From assembly GCA_000827265.1 (NCBI GenBank), contig KN834799.1:308475-372474 (forward strand): a stretch of DNA of 64,000 nucleotides. The letters run 5' to 3'. The translations under genes and the position numbers were made by a program. This DNA is from Collybiopsis luxurians FD-317 M1. Its lineage: Eukaryota; Basidiomycota; Agaricomycetes; Agaricales; Omphalotaceae. This document shows positions 11,937-21,431 of the stretch, one piece after another. Within the stretch, counting starts at the first letter, position 1. Every line of letters begins with the position of its first letter. The notes under the pieces are model-generated. The model did no database searches, had not been told where the DNA came from, and saw nothing but the letters and a program-made list of their open reading frames with translations.

Positions 11937-12007
11937 CTCGGCTGGGCTTCACAAACCTATAAAGAATTTCATCGTTAATTGATCTCCTTGAAGAGGAGAG
12001 ATTTTTA

Positions 12008-12301
12008 TTATAAACAACATACATTCACCGCACAAACGAGACCGGAGCAGCAGCCTGAGGTACCATCGAGAGCACCTTCACCATTACACTGCCCTCCTGC
12101 AGCGGTACATTTTGGGGCCTTCCTCGACTCAATCTGTGATAATAGCACGAAGGTGCCCATGATCAATTCAAGCGAATGAATAGGAAAGGGCTGGAACAGG
12201 CGTACTTCTAGAGGACTGGCTAGAGCACCGACATTGGACTCAAAAAGAGATTGCAAGAAGATGACAGAAGCCAATGCAAAAAGCTGAGTGGTAAAACGCA
12301 T
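12008..12301 (-). CDS. Small secreted cysteine-rich protein, knottin-like pattern
   Basis: Two exons (12301-12206 and 12133-12008) flank a 72-bp intron that starts GTACGC and ends CACAG. The intron is a multiple of three and has no stop, so it can be translated if retained. The spliced product is 73 residues: a hydrophobic N-terminal signal (about residues 1-27), a short propeptide-like stretch, and a C-terminal domain with seven cysteines spaced C-x6-C-x11-CC-x4-C-x4-CC. The first six fit the C...C...CC...C...C order of inhibitor cystine knots. Function is unknown; secreted effector, antimicrobial or signalling roles are all possible. A TATA box lies 47 bp upstream of the ATG. The gene is surrounded by non-coding DNA. 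Confidence 0.6.
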   Translation of the reverse strand: MRFTTQLFALASVIFLQSLFESNVGALASPLEVRLFQPFPIHSLELIMGTFVLLSQIESRKAPKCTAAGGQCNGEGALDGTSGCCSGLVCAVNVCCL

Positions 12302-12347
12302 GCTGGTCGAATCGAGAGATAGAGAAAATGTGACGTGGGCTCATAAA

Positions 12348-12355
12348 CTTTTATA
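12348..12355 (-). promoter_or_regulatory. TATA box of the small cysteine-rich gene
   Basis: TATAAAAG reads on the minus strand 47 bp upstream of the ATG at 12301, followed by a CT-rich stretch before the start codon. The position is suitable for a fungal core promoter. Confidence 0.6.
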
Positions 12356-15229
12356 CTCGAAATTCCAGAGACTGCAGAACATATCGTCAGTAGCTATAAC
12401 CCGCAGTATTTCCGCGAGTCAATCCTAGTGGCTTCAAGGATCAGGACTGTCAAGCAGAAACAGTCTGTTACGGGCCTACGGCGCATGCCAAGCACTCCGT
12501 ACTCCACTGATAACCGTAACATGGGTAGACGAGGCTTGTAATCCCAGTGGGAAGCATTGGAAATGTAGCACACCGAGTCAAATTCTCACTCCAAAAACCT
12601 ATATAGAACAGAATATAGTACAGCATGTCAATTTCAAAAGAAGCAAACAAATTATACCTCTTAGCGCCGCGCTCAAAGCTGTTGTGACTACATTGAGTAG
12701 TGTTCGCCTCCAAGTTACGGCAGCTTGCAAGGACCGCTACGGTGTAATTACAGTAGCATTTCCTTATCCTAATCAGCATTTTCAGCTTGTACATGGAAAT
12801 GTCGGTACCGGAGTTGTCTTTAATGCGAGATGCTTCTAAGATTGAACCCTTGCAGATGCTCTTCGACGGATGTGGGTAATAACAATGTCCGTAAATTGCT
12901 CCTGTATGTGATCTATATGAGTACCACCTTTACAAACACTTCTAGTTCGCCTATAGATGACGGTCAAGGTTTTCTAACTTTCCTTAACGGTATGCTTCTT
13001 CGCTCGAAAACTCCGGGTCCTTCTTATTCAAAATGAGAACAGTTCTGATCACTTCTATATATATATATTTTCCTGTAACTTTAACTTTAAGCATCCTGTC
13101 AAAATGCTAGCTTCTCTCAAAATTCATCATTCTAGACGTGTCGACACATATTCGGAGAACGTATCCGGTCAAAAGCTGTTGAAACTTAATTCTCTCCCAA
13201 TGCTGACCGGCACTAGCTACACCGATGTCTCTGTTTACGCCCTTCCAAGATTTGTGTTTTGCGCGATGAAACATGTTTTTGATAATTAGGCAGAGAGCTT
13301 GAGCGCTCCTGTTTGAAGTCGGAAGTCATCCACGCTTCAGTTTTCAAGGTTCTAAACCATTATTATACACAACGCATGTGGAGACAACTGCCAGTGAACC
13401 ACAAATCACACTGCGGAAACGAAATACTAGGCGGAAAAGTAATCAAGCTGTCGTGCAGGTAAGATGGAAAGTGAATTGCTGATACATTTCCTGTCGCCAG
13501 CATAGATTTTAGACATTTGTTTCTTTTGTATTTAGGACGAGGATCAGTCAATCTAAACGCCGCTGCCTCTGCTGGTATCCCCGCATCCAATTCCACCTTC
13601 TCCTCAATTTTTATCGGCGCGAAGTTCATAATACCATTGCTCTTCCTCTCATCCGGTGGGCCCAATAAACGTTTCCGCAAACTCGTTTTGTCCCTAGTTT
13701 TTGAGGCCAAGATGAGAAACAAGAACAACCCAGAGAGATCAGAGACAGTTATCGAGGGTTTTGGCGAGCTCTGCCTTGGGTTGTAAATCGGTGAGCTTTA
13801 GTGTAGGGTATGCATTAGGTTCCGAACAATGGGTGATAGAGTATCCCTCAGCATCCATCCGCCAGATCCAATTCATGTTCTAGAGCCTAAGGGATCCGAA
13901 GGGATTGGAACTACGTTTAGCATTCTTGTTGGACGACTTCAAATCTACGTCATGAGACCAAAACGCATTTATCACCGTTTATGTTCGAACCAAGTTGGTG
14001 TCCAGCCAGTGGGACCAACCGAAAGGCCGCCTTTCACTCAATTAGTACAAGAAAGAGCTACGACGGCGAAGCTAGCAAGTCGGGAAAATTGAAGCGCAAG
14101 CTTATTCCAGCGGCATTGTATGCCGAATGGTCCAAATATTCTTCCCTTCTATCTGCCATTTGAGTAAGTGGTGCTTTAAACATCACCTCACAGCTGACGA
14201 GACACTTGTCGGGAAAGGAAAAGCAAAGTCTGTAGAAGTGTTTCGAGGCGGCAAAGGCGCGTGGAAGATCAAGATCACAACTTTCAGGATCAGGATGAGC
14301 TCGGGTCGAGTCCTGGGTCGGACGGCTACCCTAACGGTGGTCTTTCCTGAGTAAAGCGCTGTGGAAGCAAATACAAAATGCTCCATCGCTTTCACCTTTG
14401 AGGTATGGATGAAAGAAACAGAAGAGGCAAGGGCAGATCAAAAAGATCGTCTTCTCGAGAAACTTGGAATAGCTGTCCCCCTTTTATTTTGGACGTACCT
14501 GTTCATGAATGGACGCTTGAGGATATAGTTGCCCAAATAATCGCGTTTTCTTACGTCTCGGTTCTGTCTTAACCTCCATAGTCGACTTTTCTCTTTTCTT
14601 AAAACATTTTCGGCTGCTGCACAAGGTCCAAAATCATGCCGGTCAGCCGGGTGGTAGCCTTTGAGACCCAGGCCTTACTAAGGCTTTTCGGCGAAGTATG
14701 GGCCATCTCATATATCACAAAGACGTCGCTAGTCTTCTTCTGGTATTACAACTCAAATTCTGAGGGGCTTCGCTGAATCGAACGCCTTGAACGCCTCGAA
14801 CGCCTCGGACGAAGCCTAAAGATGAAGCATTATTACGGCACATCTCCCCGACTTAACTTAATGGGAGTGCGGTTTTGGCGTCGCCGCCGATGCTACGTCA
14901 CACCATGTGCTATTACTTTTATCACTTCTAATGCCATGGGAGAACTGATTACTGCTGTTCCTAATCAATAGCTTCATTACCCTAGTCTCAATCATGTGCA
15001 ACGGCAAGAAGGACGCATACCGCTTCTACCCGACGCCTGCTCCTCTTTCCATCCCGAAGTCCATACCCTCCTTCTACCTCGCAACTCAGCAAGTCAAGCT
15101 TCTGCGCAACTCTCTGGGAACTTTTTGGTGTATTTTTCTCCTACAGCGCCTTTCCGGGATTGAGTATCGTGTTGCTGTGGGATGGGAGTACTAATAACGC
15201 GCAGAGAAGAAAAAAATCGAAAAAACAGG
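12356..15229. other. Mostly gene-free region
   Basis: Overlapping ORFs at 13363-13728 (minus) and 13517-13786 (plus) are open on both strands and might be a gene remnant, but neither has a motif I recognise. The rest holds no supported gene. Its 3' part (14501-15112) is one donor of the mosaic at 41.5-42.2 kb. Confidence 0.35.
14501..15112. repeat. Segment duplicated at 41555-42152
   Basis: About 600 bp, from GTTCATGAATGGACGC to CTGCGCAACTC, recur nearly identically at 41555-42152, with a few substitutions and small deletions such as one copy of a repeated CGCCTCGAA word. No gene is evident inside. Confidence 0.9.
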
Positions 15230-18070
15230 TGAGGAAAGGGAAAAGAAGGCCGGAAAAGAGAGAAAGAGAATTCAAAGGGAAGCTAAGATGAATCGGGTGC
15301 TACCTGGTATGAAAAAAAAATTTAAAAAAGAGGTAACCGCAGGAGAAAGAAGCAAGTTGAGCTTCCAACGCCGACCTTGACGGGGACGAAACCAGGAGAG
15401 AAGATGAAACAAGAAATGCTTGGATTGAAAACGGAGATGTGATAATTTTGAAGGAAATGGTTAGTCAGCTAGGACCGCAAAAGGGCAAATTGAGACCAAA
15501 TTCAAAATTAAGGACAAAAATTACAAGTGCAAGCTAATCGGATTGACTTCTGTTTTCCGATATTGGATTCAATTTGTGCAGTTTTGAGCTACATTTATAG
15601 ACAGTGATACACCTGGAGTCCTCACTATCCACACTTCTCGGAGGTTAGTTGACAGAATTCACAACATGCAGCACACGCTGATTTTCCTGCGTCCCATTCT
15701 TATTTTCAACCAAGGTGAACTCAAATTCACCTTTTGATCGCTTGAATAGCAAGCTAATCGTTTTATCAGTGGCGTAGCTGATTCACATTAAGCCAGTTCA
15801 ATCAGTGTCTTGCATCACAGACGATCGCGAAATGGAAGCTGACTTGCAAAGTTTGTCAACTAAGGTCCCCGTCCAGAGCCGCCAATTCTGCCACTCGGCT
15901 GGCTCGTTCAGAAAAAAGGAATAAGATTACACGAAGCTCTTGTCGTTAATTTAAGAAGTACTCACGACTAGATGAAAACGAGTTACTTGCGAAGCTTCTG
16001 TCTTCGCCACTACTACTTATTCGTCCTCATAAATCAAATCTTTTTCAACTAACTTTATCAGGTCAAGCCAGCGACGTTCTCCATGATATTCGCACTCTTT
16101 GGCATCGTCGAAACAGCAACTTCATTATTTGGTAAATTCAAAATACTCTGACCTTGAAGACGGGGCTTTGGGCGAGTATAAATATTGCTTGGTTCTTTTT
16201 ACAGTCTACACGAATCCTCTAGGTATCTCAATGGTTCCTGCAGCCCCTCGTTTTGTTGCGTACGCTGACAGGTGGGTTTCTGGTGTAAATGGCCCACCCC
16301 CTGTAGAGCAAGTTAAGGTAAGATACGCATGATCTCTTTAAAAATCGAGACCGATTTTGTCTTCGCAGGGCTTCAATGTTTTGTAAGATATCCCGTTGCT
16401 GTCAACAATCTCATCACTCAAAAATCATGTCAGCGCCTTGTCTTTCCTTTTGACAAAAGGTGCATTCGACAAAGTATGCCGAGCATATAATCACGTACTC
16501 TCTGCATTGAACATCTTCCTCTAGGCTCTGGAATGGCAGCAACTGTCTGCGGCCCAAAGAGCGACTGTCAAGTCCCAATATAAAGCTGCTGGCGTCTCGT
16601 TGATTGTATCAGCTTTTGGCTCGACCGAAACCCCAACCAGCTCTGGAGCCGACCCTATCGCCACCGCGAATACGATGGCTTCTTGGGTTACTCAGTACGG
16701 TTTGGATGGTATCGACGTCGACTATGAGGTGCAGTTCATTTTAATATCAGGCTTTCCAATTCTGATTCTGTAATTAAAGGATTTCGACGCTTTTAACAAC
16801 GGAAGTGCCGTAGTACGTACTCTCCATGATGATAGCTCCCCTACTTATCTCGTCCAGGCATGGCTCGTTAGTTTTACTAAACAGTTGCGAACGAAGCTTC
16901 CACAAGGAACTTATATTCTCACTCATGCTCGTAAGTCTAAAATTCTCTGAAAATGTCAGATATGAACAAGGTACTTACTCGGTCTCGCTAAGCTGTCGCT
17001 CCATGGTAAGGCTGTTGACAGAGTAGGAGAAATTTCCATGCTTGAATAGCATTTACAGGTTCTGCCCAAACAGATGGGCTAATGGAGGATACCTCGAGAT
17101 CAATAAACAGGTTGGAAATTTGATTGACTGGTACAATATCCAGGTTAGAGTTGCTTTCCTCGTTTGGCCTACAGGTGTAATAAAGGCTGATTTCCTGGAT
17201 TCAGTTCTACAACCGTGCGTATACTTGTGCTATGTCAGTTTTTCTCAGTGACAGTGGAAGTAACACTGTTCTGCGACAGAGGGTGCCAATGAATACACCA
17301 CTTGTGCAGGCCTTTTGACTGCTTCCTCGTCCAATTTCGCTCAATCGGCAGTCTTCCAAATCGCCGCAAGCGGAGTGCCAGAGAACAAGCTTGTTATTGG
17401 CAAGCCTGCCATTCCCTCGTATGATCTGAATTAGTTGATTTTTCATCTTTGATATTGAACGTCCGTTTTTGATGTAGTGGTGCAAGCACTGGGTACATGG
17501 ATCCCGGCACACTTGCCACCTGTGTTGGCCAGGCGAAGAGTAAAGGCTGGTGTAAGTGTTCCAAGGTCGAGGTTTTTCGATAGTATAGCTCATTGAGAAA
17601 CATTAGCTGCTGGGGTTATGACTTGGCAGTGGCCCGACGGAAATGCTGCTTGGATTAAAGGTCTGTAGTTGTGTTCATCTCTTGACAGGATTTCACTCAT
17701 GCTGTAATTTCATTTTGCCAATTCCAGAGGTCCGTTCGAAGTCCTGGCCAGTGTAGATTGCACATGGAGCTTAATGACCGGAAGTCCGCGTCTTATACAA
17801 TGTATTTGCATACAGTCAATCTATGTCATTAGATAATTTGTGCTTTGACTCGTGGTAATCGGCCACTCGACGCGCGGGAATATTTGGGCGTGGTGATGCC
17901 GTTAACGGTCAAGCTTCTTCTTGAACCACCCCGTCAAACGTGAACCTGGCGGCTTGGCTGAGCTGGCTCATGCCTGAAACTTTCTATTCTTTTTTGATAA
18001 ACGGTGTACCAGAGGGACTTTTCCGGACCAATGTCGCCTGGGAATTTGCCGCGATGAGATTTGTACCGGC
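15230..18070. repeat. Tandem duplication unit 1 (carries GH18 gene 1)
   Basis: This unit matches 18405-21260. The shared upstream part includes GAAGCAAGTTGAG / GAGCAAGTTGAG and CTTCCAACGCCGA; the shared downstream part includes GCTGAGCTGGCT about 200 bp past the gene. The copies differ by many substitutions, so the duplication is not recent. Confidence 0.8.
16083..17756 (+). CDS. Secreted GH18 chitinase / endo-beta-N-acetylglucosaminidase-type, copy 1
   Basis: Fourteen exons can be placed with GT-AG introns: 16083-16131, 16205-16317, 16369-16382, 16434-16473, 16525-16728, 16780-16812, 16858-16930, 16993-17005, 17059-17143, 17205-17214, 17280-17418, 17478-17551, 17607-17660 and 17728-17756. 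They sum to 930 nt (309 residues), the usual size for small fungal GH18 enzymes. Exon 1 encodes a hydrophobic signal-like start (MIFALFGIVETATSLF). The catalytic signature DGIDVDYE is intact, with the acid/base Glu at residue 140 at the end of exon 5. Further family blocks are FVAYADRWVSG, VSAFGSTETPTSSGADP, WYNIQFYNQG and GVMTWQWPDGNAAW. Such enzymes hydrolyse chitin or N-glycan cores. Four exons are 40 bp or shorter. It appears functional. Confidence 0.85.
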
Positions 18071-18105
18071 TGGACATGACAATCTTCCAATAATTGGAGC
18101 TACGG

Positions 18106-18366
18106 TCAAGGGGTTAACCATATGGTTCCCTCCTGCCTGCTCACTGCTGTGTCGATATCGAACATGCCAGTCGAAACACCATAACTCTGATTGCCAATAA
18201 AATCAGTGTGGAAGCGGGCTAGTATAACCGAGGTTCTACGTACCAGTGTCCTATTCGTTTTGATGCCGCCTTTAAGGGTAGCCTCAGTAGTCGGTTTCAA
18301 CAGATCTGTGTAAAGAGTGCTGTGCGTGGCGTATACTGTTCCCTCATTCAAATCGTCTTCGCTCAT
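18106..18366 (-). pseudogene. GMC oxidoreductase fragment
   Basis: The minus-strand translation contains THSTLYTDLLKPTTEATLKG and STGMFDIDTAVSRQEG, which match two consecutive segments of the intact GMC gene at 46340-46570 (HSTHNTLYTELLKP and STGMFNIDTAVNRKQG). About 15 residues present in that gene are missing just before the first segment. No FAD-binding N-terminus or catalytic C-terminus is nearby, so this is a gene fragment stranded between the two GH18 copies. Confidence 0.8.
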
Positions 18367-18993
18367 CAGTTCCCCACTTATATTTGATCACGTGTAGACA
18401 GCGATAAATTGAAAAAAGCAAATACGGAAGGATGGAAGAAGGGTCGGCTCAAACAAAAAAAAACGGTAGCCACAAGGGAAGGGAGCAAGTTGAGTTTGCT
18501 AAGTAATGCTTCCAACGCCGATCCTAACGGGATGATGCCAGGGGCGGATATCAAACAGCGAAAATACTCGAAAGGTGAAAACGGAGATGTGATGATTTCG
18601 AAGGAAGCGGTTAGTCAGCTGGCACCGCAAAAGGCCAAATTAAGAAAAAGCCAAAATTAAGTCTCAAATTCACAAGTCCGAAACTCAAGGATAAGACGAT
18701 TAATTTTCCGATATTGGATTCGAATTTTGATTTGACTAGTTACGAGTTACATCCCTAACGGTGAACTTGAGATCTATACTAACCTCCTGACTATAACTTT
18801 TAAGGTTTGTGATTGACTGAGGTTCAGGGCCGCTACAGTCTCATTCGGAAGAAAGGGATAAGTTCATGCGAAGCTGGTGTCGTTAAAGTATGAAGTACCC
18901 AAACTAATCAAAAACGAGTTACTTGCGAAGCTCCTGTAACTGCCACTACTACGTATTCGTTTTTTCATATATCGAACCCTTCTAAACTCATTA

Positions 18994-19194
18994 TGCCGAT
19001 TCCGATTTTAAAACAAATATAAATACGCTTGGGGAAACACAAAGGGCGGGTCCAGCCCACTTTACTCAGCCTAGTTTTTCGGGTCATGAAACTAGGCTGA
19101 GTGACCTGTGCTGGACCCGCCCTTTGTGTTTCCCCAAGTGTATTTATATTTATTTGACGGTGATAATTACGGCCGAGAAAAATTAGAACCGCCA
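18994..19194. mobile_element. Foldback MITE with 63-bp hairpin arms
   Basis: Arms at 19015-19077 and 19089-19151 are inverted copies with only about seven mismatches; the loop is 11 bp. The core of each arm contains GGGGAAACACAAAGGGCGGG or its complement. Outside the arms, TGCCGATTCCGATTTTA at the left and the complement of AAAAATTAGAACCGCCA at the right form imperfect terminal inverted repeats. The block is absent from the corresponding place upstream of GH18 gene 1, so it is an insertion, ending about 40 bp before the ATG of GH18 gene 2. Its right flank also matches the start of this window. Confidence 0.7.
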
Positions 19195-19234
19195 CAGTGG
19201 CTAACTTTTTCAGGCCAAGTCAGTTACATTATCC

Positions 19235-20909
19235 ATGACCTTCTTACTCCTTGGCATCGTCAAAACAGCGATTTCGGTATCTGGTAAATTAAAGATACTT
19301 TGTCTGGATACAGGGACTTTGGGCCAGTATATATACTGCTTAATTCTTCTTACAATCTACAGTACACGCATCCCAAATTTCTCAATGGTTCCTCCCGCCC
19401 CTCGATTTGTTGCATATGCCGACAGGTGGGTTGCCGGTGTAGATGGCCCACCCCCTGTAGCTCAAGTTAAGGTAAGATACACATGATCTCTTTAAAAAAT
19501 CGAGACCGATTTTGCGTTCACAGGGCTTCAATGTCTTGTAAGATATCCCATCGCTCTCTCAACAATTTTGACACTCAATCATGTCAGCATCTTGTCTTTC
19601 CTTTTGACAAAAGGTGCATTCGACAAGGTATGCTGAACACATAACCAATTCGTCTCACTCAACATCTTGCCCTAGGCTCTGGAATGGCAGAAACTGTCTC
19701 CGGCCCAAAGAACGACCATCAAGTCCCAATATAAAGCTGCTGGTGTCTCGTTGATGGTGTCAGCCTTTGGCTCGACCGATACCCCAACCAGCTCTGGAGC
19801 TGACCCTATCGCCACTGCGAACACAATGGCTGAATGGGTTATTAAATATGAGCTAGATGGTATCGACGTTGACTATGAGGTTCGGCTTATCTTTATCTCA
19901 AGCTTTCCACTGCGTGAGTTCTAATTCTTTAATTAAAGGATTTCAAGGCTTTCAACTCCGGAGCTGCTGTGGTATGTACCGTTCATGATATCATCGATAG
20001 CTCACCATCTTATCTGGTACAGGAATGGCTGGTTAAATTTACTAAGCAGTTGCGAACGAAACTTCCACATGGCACTCATATCCTCACTCATGCTCGTAAG
20101 TCTAGAAATTCCCTGAAACTCTCAGATGTATGCAAGGTACTGATTTCATCTCCACAAGCTGTCGCCCCATGGTAAGGGTGTTGAAAGATTCGCAGAATCT
20201 CCCATGCTTGAATGCCGCTTACAGGTTTTGCCCGAACAAATGGGCTAAAGGGGGATACCTCGAAATCAACAAACAGGTTGGAAATTTGATTGACTGGTAT
20301 AATATCCAGGTTAGAGTCTTTTCTCTCGTTCGCCTCCTCCACGGGTATGACAAAAGCTGATTTCCTGGTTTCAGTTCTACAATCGTGTGTATATTCGTGC
20401 TATGTCAGTTTTATTGGGAAGTGACCATATTCTGCAACAGAGGGTGCCCATGAATACACCACTTCCGCTGGCCTTTTGACTGCTTCATCGTCCACCTTCC
20501 CTCATTCGGCTGTGTTCCAAATCGCCGCAAGCGGAGTGCCAGAGAACAAGGTCGTTATTGGCAAGCCTGCAGTCCGCTCGTATGATTTCAATTGCTTGAT
20601 TTGTCAAGTTGAGAATGAACGTCCGTTATGTAGGGGTGCAGACACTGGGTACATGGATCCCGGCACGCTTGCGACTTGTCTTGGTCAAGCGAAGAGTAAA
20701 GGCTGGTGTAAGTGCTTCGAGGCCGAGGTTTTTTGAAAGTATAGCTCATTGTGAAATATTAGCCGCTGGAGTTATGACTTGGCAATGGCCCGACGGGAAT
20801 GCTGCTTGGATTAAGGGTCCGTCGTTGATTTCATCTCTTGACCAGCATTTCACTAATGCTGTATATTTTACCAATTCCAGAGGTCCGTTCCAAGTCCTGG
20901 CCAGTGTAA
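19235..20909 (+). CDS. GH18 chitinase-type gene, copy 2, with altered first intron
   Basis: The copy keeps the same exon plan as copy 1 and the catalytic DGIDVDYE motif, GVMTWQWPDGNAAW and the final RSKSWPV before a TAA at 20907-20909. The first intron has changed: the acceptor CAG of copy 1 is CAA here (19353-19355), the intron is 72 rather than 73 bp, and the in-frame TGA present in copy 1 is gone. The sequence 19235-19486 is therefore one open frame running from the signal-like start through the former intron into the mature domain. Splicing at the next AG (19361-19362) would shift the frame. The protein probably carries a 24-residue insertion after its leader, or starts at the internal Met before VPPAPRF and stays in the cell. 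Confidence 0.8.
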
Positions 20910-21431
20910 ATTGCAATTAAGTAATCTGACTTGAAATGTGCCTGAGATTTCGTTGATTTGTGCTCTTTATCTCTGCGTGGAGCTTAGCCGGAAGTCCGCG
21001 AATTGTACAATATATTTACATACAGTCAATGTCTCTTCGAGTCTTCCTCTTGGCAGATAATTCGTGCTTTGACTCGTGGTAATCTGTCACTTGATGCGCG
21101 GGAATCCGGAATTTGGGCAGCTATCTCGCATACCACCACGTCAACGTGAACCTCGCTGCTCGGCTGAGCTGGCTAATGTCTGAAAATTTCCATTCTGTTT
21201 CGTGACCCGTGTACCAGAGGATCTTTTTCGAACTAATATCGCCTGGGCATGAAAATCTTCTAATAATGGGAACTGCGGTTGCAATATACTTGCTCGCAGC
21301 TATACTGAAGCGATTCCGGCTAAGTTCGTGTTTTCGGCAGCTGTTGACCCTAACAAAAAATTTGACAAACGATCGACGCAGGTCAAAGCTGGCTGTACGG
21401 AGCCTTTTATCCATAAACTTCCAACATCGCT

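Larger units (their letters stand above)
18405..21260. repeat. Tandem duplication unit 2 (carries GH18 gene 2)
   Basis: Second copy of the unit at 15230-18070, same orientation. Relative to unit 1 it has an extra block of about 200 bp (18994-19194) just upstream of the gene, which is the foldback MITE. Confidence 0.8.

Noticed and set aside
11426..12024. Long ORFs on both strands (178 and 103 codons)
   Set aside because: They are kept open by the 18-bp minisatellite and GACGCA repeats; the translations are simple repeats without a domain.
13363..13786. Overlapping ORFs on both strands, about 90-120 codons
   Set aside because: Both frames are open and neither matches a family I know, so strand and coding status cannot be decided.
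18965..19195. 76-codon ORF across the hairpin
   Set aside because: It is a by-product of the inverted repeat, with no start context or motif.
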